Source: Numida meleagris (lineage: Eukaryota; Chordata; Aves; Galliformes; Numididae). From it: a stretch of 64,000 bases of DNA. Made by a program: the position numbers and the translations under genes. Each line of letters begins with the position of its first letter. The stretch's first letter is position 1. The notes under the pieces were generated by a model. It ran no database searches and was not told where the DNA came from. It was given only the letters and a program-made list of their open reading frames with translations. Positions 1-13,254 of the stretch are shown one piece after another. The stretch is from NCBI RefSeq assembly GCF_002078875.1, contig NC_034411.1, forward strand, positions 49,597,620-49,661,619, given 5' to 3'.

Positions 1-3000
1 CATTTTAAAATGCTGAAAGTGCAGAGAAGACTTAAATATTTACTTTTATCTCAAATGTTATCTTTAATGTGATTTTAAGTATGGTTTTATTTAACTCACA
101 CATTTCACTCAAGCTTCCATAGGATTTTATTTCCACGCTATTAAAAAGCCCTAAAACCTCAGATTAAAAGAACTTTGACCTGTTTGCTCTTTCATCAGGA
201 TGTTAAAAAAGAATAAGCTGTTACATGCTTTGTTGTTGTTGTTGTTTTTTACAAATTGGCTTAACATACAAAGCTAGACTTTCTGCTATGCTTCACTGTA
301 GAAAAAAAAAAATCAGTAATAAAAACTTTGCAAATGCTTGGGACAAAAAGAGGAAAAAAAACCACACTTCTTCAGTACAAAAAAAAAAATCAATTATATT
401 AATGAAACATAATAAACGATCCCAATGAAAGAGACAAATACCATTTTCAGTTTGCTTCTAAATATATTGTACTCATTTTTGTTGATTTATTAGGTTTAGT
501 AAATCATTTAATAGATTTTTTCAATATTTAAAGTGTATATAAAGATGCATAACAGTTTAAAAAATAAACAATGCTGAAAAGCAAAAATCTCTGATTATTG
601 CAGAACAGCTCTGATCTGCAGTTCAAGGTACTCCTGACGGCTTCATCACAGTATTTCAGCTCTGCCCACAGAAGACCTCATGGATGTTGGAGGAGCAGTT
701 CAGTCCTCAAGCATATTTAGTCTTTTTCTTTTCTCTGCCAAGTGAGACAACCTACAGAGCTGTGAATAATTTGTGTAACATATTGGACTAGAGGTCCCCA
801 GAGCTCTCAGCACAATCAGCTGACATCAATGGCTTTGTACCATGCATGCAAACAGTTACTGTGACTCAAAGGTGAAAGGTTCCTGTTTTTAAAGACTGCA
901 ATTATACAGCTCCTGGCAAAGCTCTGTGAGTTGGGACCAATTTAAGCGCAGTGAACGCAGAGAAAAAAACAAAGAGGAGTAGTGACAGTAGATCACAGCC
1001 TCCAACCCTTTGATTTCATATTTATATTTCTTTTCAGTTGTATTCCCATGACAACATTAACATTAACGCATCCTGCAAAACTGTGTTCAACCTCAGTCAA
1101 AAAACCAGTCGAGTTGTCCTAGAGGCACATGGAGCAGAGGAATCTGGTCCTCTGTCCCTTTCCAGCCAGCATTATTCAGGTAGCTGCAACAAGCACAAGA
1201 TCAGCCAGGAACATGGGATTATACTGGCTAAACTTCACCCTTCGTCCCTCTTCATATGCAGAAGTACCGATTCCTTCAAGGTTTTCAGTATGAGTCAACA
1301 GGAAAGAACTAAAACCACTGAAGGGTGGATGGGATCACACACCGTCCTTTTTAAACCCATTTTCAAGACATATGACTATGGAGAGCAGTAGTGAAAAAAG
1401 GGAAGCAAACACTAAGAAAGCAGCTCTCCAAGGAGCCCGGTTTTCCCGAATGCATCCAGAAAGTCTGACTGCTCAAATTCATTTTCTGAATTTTTCCTCT
1501 ATCTCCCTTGCAAAATGAGCCCTTCTGTGTTTAATCCTACACCATACAGCTTTCCTTGCCCAGACTGTGGGAACATCCACACTGCAACTAAATGACAGTA
1601 TGGGTTTATCTATCTCATGTGATATCTACGCATCATAAAAAGAGCAATTTTGCGTGGGAACATGTTTCAGAGCAGTCTGCCCAAGGCTGCTGAGCCCACT
1701 GGTGCCCTAACTTCAAGACTCTCAATACTTCAGATAGCCACTGAAAAGGTCACTTGGATTTTTCTATGTGCTCTGCAGTCCTTTCAGAAGATGAGAAGGT
1801 TGACCCCCAATGGTATCTGAATTCTGGCCCTTCTCAGCATTTTATTATTTTTATTTTTTGGGCTGTGGCATTTGTTAAGTATTCTGTGTTAATCTGAAAG
1901 AGCTACTGTCAGCAAATATCACCCAAAGTGTCCTATATTGACTCCTCCACTCTGCCTAATATGAAAGATCCAGAACCCCTGTGAACTGAGGGCAAATTAA
2001 ACCCAGTCAACTGAAATTTTGAGAGTTTCAGAGATTGCCTCAAGACAGACTTCACCAAGAACATGATGTCAGCTGAGGTTACCCACCCAAATCTGCAATA
2101 GCACGCATTCAGTTAAAAATTCCACCCACTCCTTATTTTCTCCAGCTCCATCAGAAAAAAAGGTTAGGTCCAGCACCCTGTTGCTATGCTACAGTTGCCA
2201 GTGTCTGGTTGACTGCAGTTTCTGCACAGGCAAAAACAAAACATTCCTGTTTCTCACAAGAACGAAACCGTATGAGTGGTCAGCATAACCCAGTTCACTT
2301 GACCTCAGCCCCTGTCCTCCATCACTGCCTTTCACCTCAAACTGAGAGGCCCATCACGGGAAATCTCCAGTATGTGAGAAGCAGGGATCCTTCTTCAACA
2401 AACCCAGATGTGCTGTGTTGGCTGCTGTGCTGTGACCGAGGATTAGCTCCACTGAAGATGAAGGTACGAAAGGCAAGCCAGGCGCAGAAGTAAAAAGAAA
2501 TAAGCGAGCCAGTGTGAATGTCACCGTTATTTTTAGTTCATAAATCTAGAAGGGAAAATATTTCTGAGAATACAGTGTGTCAAATTCATCTCAGATGTAA
2601 CTCCTGAAGTGGTACTAAGCATGGTTCTGGTCTCATCAATTTAAGCAAGTGTATTTTAGCAAAGGACACCTCCCTTACATTCAGCACTCTACAGTTACTG
2701 TGATTCTGCAAATGTCGCCTGAATCTAAATTTATGCAGAGGCTGCGCTTTAAGTTGTCCTTTAGATTTTTAGCATGAAATAGTGTGTGAGAGTACACAGA
2801 AGTTGAAAGCAAAGAGGTGCTACCAGCTAACACACTTCCAAGAAGTGCTGTGAGAGGTAAGATGTCAGAAGTTCTTTGTAGCTGCATGAGCTCTTCAGAG
2901 TGAATGTAGCTGCTTGGAATGAGGGTGCCACCTGCTTTTCAACCTTGTTTATTTTGGGGCAGTCAGTGACAACAGGGAAGGAGGCATGGACTTAAAGGAT

Positions 3001-3276
3001 GAGTTCGCCTAAGTGGCAAATGCAGCCTTGGAGCATTGGGGTCTGCACAACCCTGGCTTCTCTGTATCCTGAGAGGAATTTACTAAAAGAAAAGGAAGTT
3101 GAGAATTTGCACTTTTCTCTTATGACCTTTCTCTTTCAGAATGGAAATGATTACTCCTCAGAATCATTTCTTTGCAGTTTAACACTTCACACATCTAACA
3201 GGCCAGCCATTCAGCCAGCTCACCTTTCTGTTACCATTGCACTTTTTCTTGAAAGGAAGCTCAGACTACTAAACAC

Positions 3277-3292
3277 CACACACACACACACA
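3277..3292. repeat. (CA)8 microsatellite
   Basis: Eight uninterrupted CA units lie in the IPCEF1 intron. This is an ordinary dinucleotide repeat. Confidence 0.85.
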
Positions 3293-4454
3293 TACAAAAA
3301 AGACTACCCACAACCAGTAGAGTTGCTTTCACTTTACCCCCAAAAAGAATATTTCGTACCAATTTTAAATGCTATTTATTTAAAAAAAAAGAAGTCTATT
3401 AAAGTTTTTATCGCGTTAAAGTTGCAGCTAAAGGGAAAATAGGAAATACTCTTCATCAGAGTAAAGATTTCTTTTTTCTATTTTACTTGCACCTTGAATG
3501 AGATATGTAGCAAGATTTTGGTGATTATTGCTGTGGAAAAATCCATACTGTGTTTAACTTGTTAAAATGCTCTAGGATTAATACAGCTTTCTTTAATCTT
3601 TCCTCCTTTGTAAGATCAGGGACATTCTGATTTCCAGAGCAGCCCATTTGCATTTAGGAAATCTGATGACCGTCCACAGTCCTGCACTGAATCTTCCCAT
3701 TTTCAACCAATGATGTTAGCATCCCCCTAATGTTCTGCTCGCTTCAGTTCTGGGCTCCACCAGCGCATCCTTAGAATATAAAAGGAGCTTTTTCAGAGGT
3801 AACGGTGCAAGAAAGTGAAGTGAATAAGAATATCTGAATCTTTCTAGGGCACATAAGACATCATATCTGCTCAGGCAAGCTGAGATGTATCAAACAGCCT
3901 GGAATAAAATCAGCTGATTCCTAGGAACTCCTGCCCCTTACACTCAGCCACAACTTTCCACTGAAAACCCAGTAACACATCTGCAGAGTCCCCTGAGTGC
4001 TGCAGCCAGGTGCAGAGCTCAGCCGTCTACAGAGGAAACTCCAGAGTTACTGAGTTTCTCACTGTGACTTTTTTTCCCCATTTTAGTTTTTAATTTCTAG
4101 TTTCTTTGATTGATTACATAAATTCAAGGCCTACTGCTCTTTGTCTCAGACTATTTCCCACTCACAGTGTATGTGGAGTAGGCTGTTCAGGCTGTGTTAG
4201 CAGGAAGAGAAATGCTTTCTATGCAAGCTGTCCTGGGGAAAGCTCACCCCTTGAACTGAAAAGCTGGACCTTTATAATGTTTCCTCTTGTACATTTGAGT
4301 TTTAACATTGACTCATTGGAGCAGGAAGTTAAAAATCAGCAGAACATGAGAGCTTTTAATTACAATGTTCTGGATGAGACATCAGCCAGGTGAGATGTGA
4401 AGTCACTACAAAGTGCCAGTGCAAATACCTGCAACCCTACCAGCTCAAACAGAG

Positions 4455-4500
4455 AAACAAACAAACAAACAAAAAACAATTACAAACAAACAAAAAAAGA
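4455..4500. repeat. AAAC-rich simple repeat
   Basis: Repeated AAAC units are interrupted by short A runs and one TTAC. It lies about 430 bases beyond the donor of the PH exon, inside the intron. No sign of function is seen. Confidence 0.75.
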
Positions 4501-4931
4501 CAAATAAAAATAAAACAGCAAACATTCATATGAATATCAGCATGGAAGCAGATGCAGAAAGAAGCAGGAGATAGCCTTCTGAAAATTAAGCTAGTTAAAA
4601 GTCAGAAAACATTCCTGCTTTGAGTCTTGGTAGCAAGTGTCTACAAACTGCATGACCCAGGAAAACCTTTCCAGATTCAAATGCCAGCAGTGCCTGCAAA
4701 GATCAGCTCTTCAAAGGGCAGAGCAAGCTGCAAATTAACATCTCTCAAGTGCTCACTGTACTAGAAAACATAGTTTTCTGAATGTTTCACATTCATACAG
4801 GCACTCCCTAGATTGCAAGAAATATCAGGCCTGAGAAACAAAGTATTTAAACTGTGACCCCAGCACCCCTAGTCTCGATCCCAGCAGATGCCTCTGATCC
4901 ATCCCCGGAGCTGGGTAGACACGGTACTCAC

Positions 4932-5101
4932 CAGCTGACTGCTGTACCAATACAGCGACGACTCCTTCAGCACACACCAGAACTTTTTCCATTTGTTGCC
5001 AATGAAAGCTCCTTTTTCCTTCTTTTTGTAGAGCCATCCTTGGCAATCAGCTTGCCCCAGTTCTTTACACGATATCCTCCGTCGACTCATTATAAAGAAC
5101 C
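4932..5101 (-). CDS. IPCEF1: IPCEF1 exon, start of PH domain
   Basis: Interactor protein for cytohesin exchange factors 1 binds ARF6 exchange factors of the cytohesin family and acts at membranes in ARF6 activation. This 170-nt exon is read right to left. The acceptor AG is at 5103-5102 and the donor GTGAGT starts at 4931. Two bases complete a Gly codon begun in the previous exon; 56 codons follow, and the exon ends in phase 0. The peptide starts with MSRRRISCKELG after a short GFFI lead. It continues with DCQGWLYKKKEKG, WKKFWCVL and SSLYWYSSQL, the first beta strands of a PH domain with the basic phosphoinositide-binding loop. The same segment exists in CNKSR2, but the QADCQGWLYKKKEKG wording fits IPCEF1 best as I remember the mammalian protein. 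The ATG at 5090-5088 has A at -3, so it could be an alternative start. The rest of the PH domain lies left of the window. Confidence 0.93.
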
Positions 5102-5766
5102 CTGCGCCAGTAAAAATACAGCATTATGTTTATTTAAAAGTAAATTACCAGGAAAAATGCTGCTGTCAATTAAAGATACCAGCCTTATTCAGTGATCTTA
5201 ACAAGTCATTCAAGCATATCTTAAAATATACTTAGAAGTCATCCTATTTTGTAACAGCTGTGACAGTAACACACATGCATTTGAAAAGGCATTCTGATAT
5301 GCATTAAAAAAATAGTAAGCCATAGATAATGCCGATAATAGATAATTAATGTGAAGATAACTATATACAAGTTTTTGTAAATTATATATATATCCCTTGA
5401 TCCTTTTAAGAGAAGCATGCATGAATTCCTCTTCACACAGCTGTGCTGAAAAGCAATACATCTATTTAAGTCAGCAGAGAAAACTATTATGCCAAGTACA
5501 TGAAAACTGCTGGTGTGCATGCATGCATCTGCCTGATTCTACCTCATCGATTTCCAGCTTTGAATCAATTAACATACCACAAGGATTTTGTCCAAAAGAA
5601 CAGCATGTTGTCATTTTTTTTCCAGAAATGGTTCAAGAAACAGTGGAGTTAAAAAGCAGCCTTCCACCAGCCGAGCAGCAGTATAAAATCCTCACCCTCC
5701 CAAGATCAAGACATACTAAGAAAATAACAAAAGAGGAAGAGAATAGAAAAAAAAAAATCTAATTAC
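5102..5766 (-). other. IPCEF1: IPCEF1 intron, 665 bp
   Basis: This intron lies between the 37-nt exon (donor GTAATT from 5766) and the PH exon (acceptor AG at 5103-5102). It interrupts a Gly codon after its first base. It holds a short TA run near 5385-5395 and A-rich tracts. Open frames on both strands here have no recognisable product. Confidence 0.88.
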
Positions 5767-5803
5767 CTTGACTTTTCTTTTTTGCCTTCTGACGCAAGGG
5801 AAC
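5767..5803 (-). CDS. IPCEF1: IPCEF1 37-nt basic exon
   Basis: This very small exon encodes VPLRQKAKKKSQ plus the first base of a Gly codon. It matches the short basic segment that precedes the PH domain in mammalian IPCEF1 (remembered as VPLRQKPRRKTQG) and the equivalent Lys-rich segment before the PH domain of CNKSR2. The acceptor is a pyrimidine tract ending CTTACAG (AG at 5805-5804) and the donor is CAAG|GTAATT. It enters in phase 0 and leaves in phase 1, so skipping it would shift the frame. Translation could then restart at the ATG at 5090 in the next exon. In mammals a few residues from an upstream exon carry the start Met. I could not find that exon in this window, so the true amino end of the bird protein is unknown. 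The phase-0 entry is what makes fusion to CNKSR3 possible. Confidence 0.87.
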
Positions 5804-6559
5804 CTGTAAGAAATGCAGGAAGGAAAGAAAAGAGGAAACATCAGATTGTGTTGCAACATTTGTATAGAAAGGGGAGGGGGATGCTAGAGAAGGACGTGGT
5901 GGTGATGCTGGTGGTGTGTGCAGGATGGAAATACATAACTCGCTTGCTGCTGAAGACACGTTAGCTGAAGCAGAAAACGTGTTAATTAGAATTGATGTAT
6001 GTGTAGTTGAACAAGAGCAAATGTAACTCTATTACACACGTGCCTGTCTGCTAGTGCTTCCTGTTTCACACCCACAGGCAGCTTCTTCTTTGCTATGTTC
6101 TTGCCTGAATTGTATTCTATGCAAAGTTAAAAAAATAAAAGTTAGGACTCCAGCATTTTAATGCTACTATGAGGGGAATTTACAAATATTTAAAAATACA
6201 CAGCAGGAGTTTGATTGTCCTTTAGCACATTCTAAGCACTCCTGAAAAAGAAAAATAAAATCATTTTTTACTCCTCTTTATTTTATCATACATATTTTTA
6301 GTACAAAGTCTGTATTTCTCCCTACATGATTAAGTGTTTAATAATATTTCAAAAAGAAAAGTAAATAAATCACACACAAGTTTGGCAGATTATCCAAACC
6401 ATAATACATAAACACACCAGGGGCTTGCCGTACCATACATGAGAACATTCCTCACGGCAAAAATAATGTAATTGAATTACATTTACTCATTTGCAGTGTA
6501 CATATTTCATCCCATGTAAACAAACAGAAAATGAAATTAAAACAGAAGACCAGAGACCG

Positions 6560-6770
6560 AGAAAGAGGTCATCAGAAATCTAGGGTCTGGGTTTTAGAGC
6601 AAATGCTCCACCAGCAGGCTGGTTCACTATGGGCAAAACACTTCACTTCTCTTGACCTCAACCTTTCCATCTCCAGCATGGGAACAAAAACTTTCACCCT
6701 CTTTATTCTTTCAGGAAGGTTTTGAAACCTCTAGATGATGAACGCTAGATAAGGTGATGCATGGTTTAAT
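6560..6770 (+). repeat. Ancient MIR/L2-type fossil
   Basis: The order of motifs follows that of a MIR-like SINE with an L2-type 3' end. There is a CTGGGTTTTAGAGC-like core. A segment GGGCAAAACACTTCACTTCTC is followed by TCTCCAGCATGGGAACA, in place of the usual 'gggcaagtcacttaacct...tctgtaaaatggg'. Last comes TTTGAAACCTCTAGATGATG with AACGCTAGATAAGG, close to the 'gagatccttggatgaaaggcgctata' end. Divergence is high, as expected for an old amniote element. The family call is from memory of consensus sequences, and RepeatMasker would settle it. Confidence 0.5.
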
Positions 6771-8970
6771 ATGCTTGGCCACAACGTTGCTATGCAAAGC
6801 TGGTAACTACCTGATCCGCTGCAGAGCTACGCTAGGAACATTCTTAATGCAGTCTAACAAGCAGCCTTAGAGAAAAGAAAAGCCTTTTTATTTTCATATT
6901 CTTGAAGGATTTGATAGCTCTTCTCATGAGTGAATTAAAAGTGAGTAAAGCTACATCATGTGGAAACAATATAACAAGAAACCACTGGTATCAGTACTTA
7001 CAAGAGCTGGAGCGTTCTCTAACCAGTTATCCTTGCAGCATATATTAGAGAGCAGAACTGCATATTGCAAAGTCCTGTGTTTGTCTGGTGCTTATTTGAG
7101 ATGACCTGAGTCTTAACCAGGAATGAATAATGTCAGATTCCTGTTTAATCATCACATATCCTTCTCTCAGCTTGCCTACTTTTTTCTTAATTCTACCATG
7201 GTCTCCCAGTCTCTCCGACTATTCTCCATGACAACAGACAAAGAAAAGCAGTGAGAAAACACATCAGTTGTATTGGAACCTCCATTATTTTCCCATCCTG
7301 TACAGGCCAACTTTCTTATCTTTAATTCAAAAAAAGTAATGCTCTATTTTAGGGCACATGGAAATAACACATAGCCTCAGTGAATCAATAGGTCATGGAG
7401 TCACACTAATCACACTTTCCTTTAGTACTACCAAAGTGGCATTAGGGAAAGCAAATAAGAATTAGCTCTCTTTGAGCAAAAGCTATGAAACAGTGATACT
7501 GCACCTTTGCCAATATACTACAGAGGGGTCACTTCATCTTTAACCAACATAAAGTTGTACAATGATAAGAGAAGCCCTGACACAGGATGTGGCTCTCTGT
7601 AAACAACTGAGGAAGAAGTAGGTCTTTCCACTAGCCTTACTGATGATCTAACGCAACATTGTATGGCCTACGGATCATTTGTAAAGAGAATGTTAACATT
7701 CGTTTTACCTAAATCTCTGCTAGAGTCTATGACTGAAGAGGAAAATGAATACCCAGTAGGAGCCTGGAGTAGCAAAAACAATTTGCAGATTTATTGCATT
7801 TATTATTCAGTGGCAATGATTGTTTCCTGCTGGTGGCTGACGGGGGTGATGGATCTCCATCTCTTTCTACTTCATTGGAGGAACTGGGTGACTAATCAGA
7901 GGAGGAAGGGCAGCTTCTCAAGACAGCATTACATTTAGTTTGCTTGCATAAAATCAGTGACAAACCCATAATTAAATCTTTGCGGAGTGAAAATTCATAA
8001 ATTAAGTTCAATTTATCATTTTCTTTACAGGATTCCTGAAAGAAAACATATTTTCAACAAATTAATCTAAAATAGGAGTTCAGCAACTTTATGATATTTC
8101 TAGTTCTTCCCAGAAAAATATCTGTCTGGTTGTTCACAAGTGGAATTTCTAGTTCCAGAGTGCAACAAAGGAATTGGCTATGAAAACCAGTATTGTTCAT
8201 CCAAACTGCCATCTTAAATTTGGTAGATCTTTGAAAAATAAGAACAAAAGAAATATCACTCTCTGCTGCACCAGCATTTGTAGTTGAATAGGTACTTTAT
8301 GAAATTAAAAAAAAAATAGAACTGATAATATTTTTATCTTAATCAGAAAAATCTATATTTACATTAATCTACCATAAAGTTCATGTAATGCTTCACCAGT
8401 TGGATTCACTTTTCCGTAAGAACATCAACACATCTGCAGTTGAAAACATTCCCTCAAAATGTAAGTTAAACGTTCCTCCTCTGAAAACTGGCATCAGAGA
8501 GTTATAAATGGTTCCAGTGATTCTGGATAAACAGTGGTTAAGAGATACATTTAAGTTTCAATCCTCACAAGAGATAGCACCAATTCAGAACAAAGAGAAA
8601 AGTTTCAATGTGGAATACAGAATTACCAGTAATACCACTGCTACCAACAAGGGGCATAACAGCAGTTTCAGAAGCAAACATACTTTAACTTCCAGACAGA
8701 CATACTCACAGCATGTAACCGAACCAAACGTCATGATTTTACCATGCTTCTGACAACAATTGATGGTTCTCTATAAAGCTCAATTTCCTGATGGCAAATA
8801 ATATTCACCTATCACAGGTTGAGCAGGGCAAAAGAGAAATAAGATAAAACATATTTCTATCTCCAGGAAAAGTCTGAAAACAATAATCCTCATAAGGGTG
8901 TGAAATTAATGCTAAATATTAGTTATTGTAACTGTAGTTGTAATTTTTATGCAAGGCTGTCAATACTGGG

Positions 8971-8993
8971 TTTTTGTTTGTTTGTTTGTTTTG
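8971..8993. repeat. GTTT simple repeat
   Basis: A short run of GTTT units begins with a T tract. It is an ordinary simple repeat in the noncoding stretch. Confidence 0.75.
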
Positions 8994-11900
8994 TAAATTT
9001 TGAGATGTTCATCTGTTTGGTAATATCTGAGGGCTGGAACAAGATAGGATACTGATGCTGCATGAAAATACAGGCTTTAAAAGCTTGCTGCCCATTGCTT
9101 CTCCACTTGTCAAATATACCCATGGGCCAGCTGCAAACAACTGAGTGCTGTTCTCAACCAGTTCTGTGCGAGGCTGGCTCCATCAATAAGCAAAAAAATG
9201 TACAAGAGATGTGATATCTTAAATGAGAGGTTTTGCCTGTTTAGAGATCCCATTTTTGATTTGAAACATCAACATGTTTGAAGTACGTAGCACCCCTGTC
9301 ACTTATTCCTAGCCTCTTCTCCAAATAGGTGGTCTTGAGCAATTATCCCTGGGAATTAAACACAGTTGGGCAGCATCCCTCTGGGAAACTGCCAAGAAAC
9401 AGTCAGTTCTTGTCCTTGAGATGCTTTTTCTTAGAGACCATGTGTGCCTCCGCTTGCAAATGCTCCAGGAGGAAGAAGTGGAGTGAAATAGGTGCATGAA
9501 GCTGCTGGGGGGTGGGAGGGAGAAGAAAACTTTGTTCTATGAGCAAAAGCAGGAGCATTGCTCTAATACTGAAGGCTTCACATCTTCTGAAGTTCAAGTC
9601 ATGACTTATGAGCCTGAGAAGATATAAAAGGCTATGATCAACAGTTCATCTTCTACAGATCTATACTTTCCTAAAACCTCAAGGAGTCTACAGGTGTACG
9701 TCTACGAAAAAACATTCTCTAAGCTCATGTGCCCTGAGTTATTTCTTCCTCATCCTTTAAAGTGTAGAACTTGAAAGATAAGGAACTCCTGGCTTCAGGC
9801 CTGTACAACAGGCTCCATTTCATCTGAAGAGCAGAACTGGAGCAGCAAGGTACAATCTCACCACTTGACTTGGGCCGTTAGCAAGATCCTGTTTGAATAT
9901 TGATGTTCTATGACCTCTACAACTGATCAGTAACTGGCATAACTTCAGATATACTTACAAGGGCATTCCCATCAGCTTCCATGAATGGTTTCAAAGTTTA
10001 GAGAGAAAGCTGTAAAAAGAGAAGGTTTGTTTATTTTAGTTCCTCATTATATTTTCATATAATATTAGTCTTGGCAACAGAGTAAAAAAAAAGTTTAATG
10101 TGATTTGACTTGCCAACTTTATCCTCCCTTCTTCTCTCACTCCCTCAAAAATAGATCTTTCCTTAAGGTAATGTTACGTGAAATAATTTTACTGACATAG
10201 AACTATCAATAAGAACCACTAACTTAATGTTATCCAAGTTTTTCTATTAAATAAACATACTAAAACTCATGAATATGGATGGATGGCAGCTGGTTTTTGT
10301 TTGTGTGTTTGTTTTCAGAGTCTTTCTGTTTGGCTAGTTAGGGTGTTTTTTTAGGAAATGAATAAAAAGTAAGTAAATCTTGGAGTGTCTTTCCCCCCAC
10401 TTCCCAGTGTGAAAGATGTCAATAAAATTTTTATTTCCACTTCAGCTGAGTTATTCTGAGATTTTATTCTGAGATTTTCTGAGAATTTTAATCAATTAAT
10501 CTGCCCCCTCCAGGGAATTTCATAGTTCACTACCTTATAACAACTTGCAGCTTTCCAACCTGGAGAGCAAAATCCGTGTAGTCCAATAACATACGCTAGG
10601 GGTTGTATTCCAAGGATAAACAGGTAACAAGTAGCTTTGCATATAAAATTTCGTTGGGTATATACAATCAATAGTCAATTCCCTACGTGATTTTCCTTAT
10701 GTTGGTAAAATGAATATGTAACAAAAGATAGTAAAGGAAAACATAACAACTGCTTTGCTGCAAGCAAGTTCCTATAAAACTCATCTCTCTGTGTATGAAA
10801 GAATCACTCAGTGAAACAGGAGAGAGCATAAGACTCTGCTGAGGTGAGCAAGAAGAGATTTCTAGAAATAGGGACTCTTCAGAAGGATTTCTAACAATAG
10901 CATTTTCCTGTTATTAAAACAAATAATTTAAGATATATGCCATTCCTCCTACATAATAATTGTTAATTATAATAATAATAATTTTGTTATTTTGAAAATA
11001 AAATATTAGGAAATAAAAACCCACCTACTGGCTTCCAGCAATTTCAAACTAAAAATAGAAATACAAACAAATACACATTTTTCTGGCTCCCAGCTGCTTC
11101 TGTTCAAAAATAGAAGGACACACTTTCTAAAAGTGGTTCAAACTGAAGTATTATGAAGATGAGGAAAGATTTTATAGCAAATAATTTCAAGGATGTTTAG
11201 AAATAATAGCTACTACAAACAAGCAGAGGAAACACCTTTACTTATACAAGCAAATTAACATTAACTTCAAATGCTGAGCCAAAAAGCAATGGAATAACAG
11301 ACCAAATTATACTAATTATTGTGACATGTGGCCTTTTTTCCTGTCAATTCTTCATTTCATGTATGCTTCGGGGTGTTGGGGGGAGGGGAGTGTGGGTAAT
11401 TACACAAACTGCACAAATTTGAATCGGCCACTATACAAGGAGTGAGAGGAGAAGCATTAGTTAGCTGGCAAGGAAATGTTTCCGCCTGTGTGACTTGTGC
11501 CAGAAGAGTTGCAATGGCTTCCAGCAGATCTTTCTCAGTGACTTTAACTCAAGCTCTTGTTCAGTTTCCAGAAACAAGCTTAGCAGTCTTTGAGCCAGCA
11601 TCCCGATTTCAAAAGCATCATTGACTTCTGTCTCATTCTAATTAAGCACAAAATGTATAATTCCCTGGGTTTGGAAAGGTGTAAAAATATGTTCACCGAA
11701 GACTGGTTCTCATACGGATAACCTAAATTTATTTCCCCTAAATAAACCTATTCTGAGTGAGATAAATTACACTGTGAAATAGTGTTAAGATCTTTATGCC
11801 TACTCATGTGTACTCAGCTGTTACAAAACCAACATTTAGGAAGGGCATGCCCTTTTTATCTCTGCACTGTAGTAAAATAAGTGTTTCAATCCAAGTATTC

Positions 11901-13229
11901 ACAGCTGTGCTGTAGGAGAAGCATCTATCCTTTCTGAATAGGTGAACAAATTAAGAGAAGGAGTTGGATAGCTCCTCAAGAAGAGCGATGCTATATCTAC
12001 CCTACTGGATGGTCCACCATGAGCCTACCAGGGTTGCCTCTGGCAACTGTACTCCACCACCAAAATTCCCTCCCACACTCTACAGTTAGGATCCCCTGCT
12101 AAGCCATGACCATCCCATGCCCTATGATATGAGTTGGTCACACCATTCCACAGGCTTCACAGTAGACCAGAAAACATGCCAGTAGTTGGCAGTTTTGCTG
12201 TTAAAAGAGCTTTCCAGAGCACTGAGGCTACATCTGATCCCAGGAATTTAACAAGACTGTAGGAGACAAGGACTGAATTTACACCACAGAGAGGCTATCC
12301 TGGTTCCTAACAGGAACAGATGCAGCAGGAGAACAAGTGGCCCAGACCGCTTCATTTCATAGCACTCATTAAAGACTACAGACATTCATGTACATATCCA
12401 TGCCCTGACTCAGGTGGACTTTAAATCTGAAGTGGGGTATCACCTGCAAAAATGTACCCTTGCCACCAAGGTGAGGATGTGTTGTTCCAGTCCTCTCCTT
12501 AAGCCTCTCTGTTTGCAGGGAACAGAAGGAGAGGAAATCCATACAGCCTACAGATTGAGGCATCCACACAAGAAAATGTGCATCAGGATTGCAGTCAACT
12601 GCGGTGGATGTTGATGGAAAATGGAACAAGTCAAAGAGAGAGGGAAAATAAAACTAAACACAGTAAAAGTTCTTCCACTTCAAAGGGCTTTATAAAGGAG
12701 AGAACAAACTTTAATCTCCCACATCCTGTAGGATAAAACGTAATGAATCTACTGGATTAAATCCAAATAGGATGGTTTTACATTATCCGTTTGTAAATCT
12801 ACATTTATTTAGCTTTACTTAGAGGTGTCATTTAATTTCAGTCTGAATCTAATAAATTATGCCAAAAGTGGTTTCAGGTAGAAGATTTCCAATTCAGTTT
12901 TCTAAGGGTTTTTGTTTTGATTCAACAGCTGTACTATAAGTATCAGATTGCATATCTTTATTTATTAGTACAGATTCACTCCTTCTCCTTCTCTTTCAAG
13001 AGCAGTAAACAAGTAGGTACATGAGAAATAGAAGTTGCAACAAATGTGGAAACACAGCAAATGACTTATCAGAAATATATTGCAATCATTTCCATTTGAC
13101 GACATCATCTCTTCTGAAATTAATAGAAATATCTCTGTTAAAGATCAAAGGCAAAGTTAAGTGAGAAAAAAAATGAGAAAAAAGAGATGGAAAAACAACC
13201 CACTGAATTTCCAGTGATTGTTATTTGGG

Positions 13230-13254
13230 AAAAAAGAAAAAAAAAAAAAAAAAA
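13230..13254. repeat. Poly-A tract
   Basis: About 25 A's are interrupted by one G. No element ending in this tract was recognised upstream, so it is not called as a retroposon tail. Confidence 0.8.

Larger units (their letters stand above)
1..4931 (-). other. IPCEF1: IPCEF1 intron (partial), no exon seen
   Basis: This is the intron that follows the PH-domain exon ending at 4932. It continues beyond the left edge of the window. I looked on the minus strand for the next expected PH exon, which should begin with an Ala-Glu-Lys-like segment followed by a Gly-Phe-x-x-Leu-Pro-x-Phe motif, and found none. The stretch is AT-rich and holds a short CA run, an AAAC-type repeat and A/T homopolymers. The open frames in it, such as 1038-1391 and 2999-3442 on the plus strand, have low-complexity, unrecognisable translations. 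Confidence 0.75.

Noticed and set aside
4854..5195. 113-codon plus-strand frame and the 4825-5046 minus frame
   Set aside because: Both overlap the IPCEF1 PH exon in wrong frames. The exon frame gives a clear PH domain.
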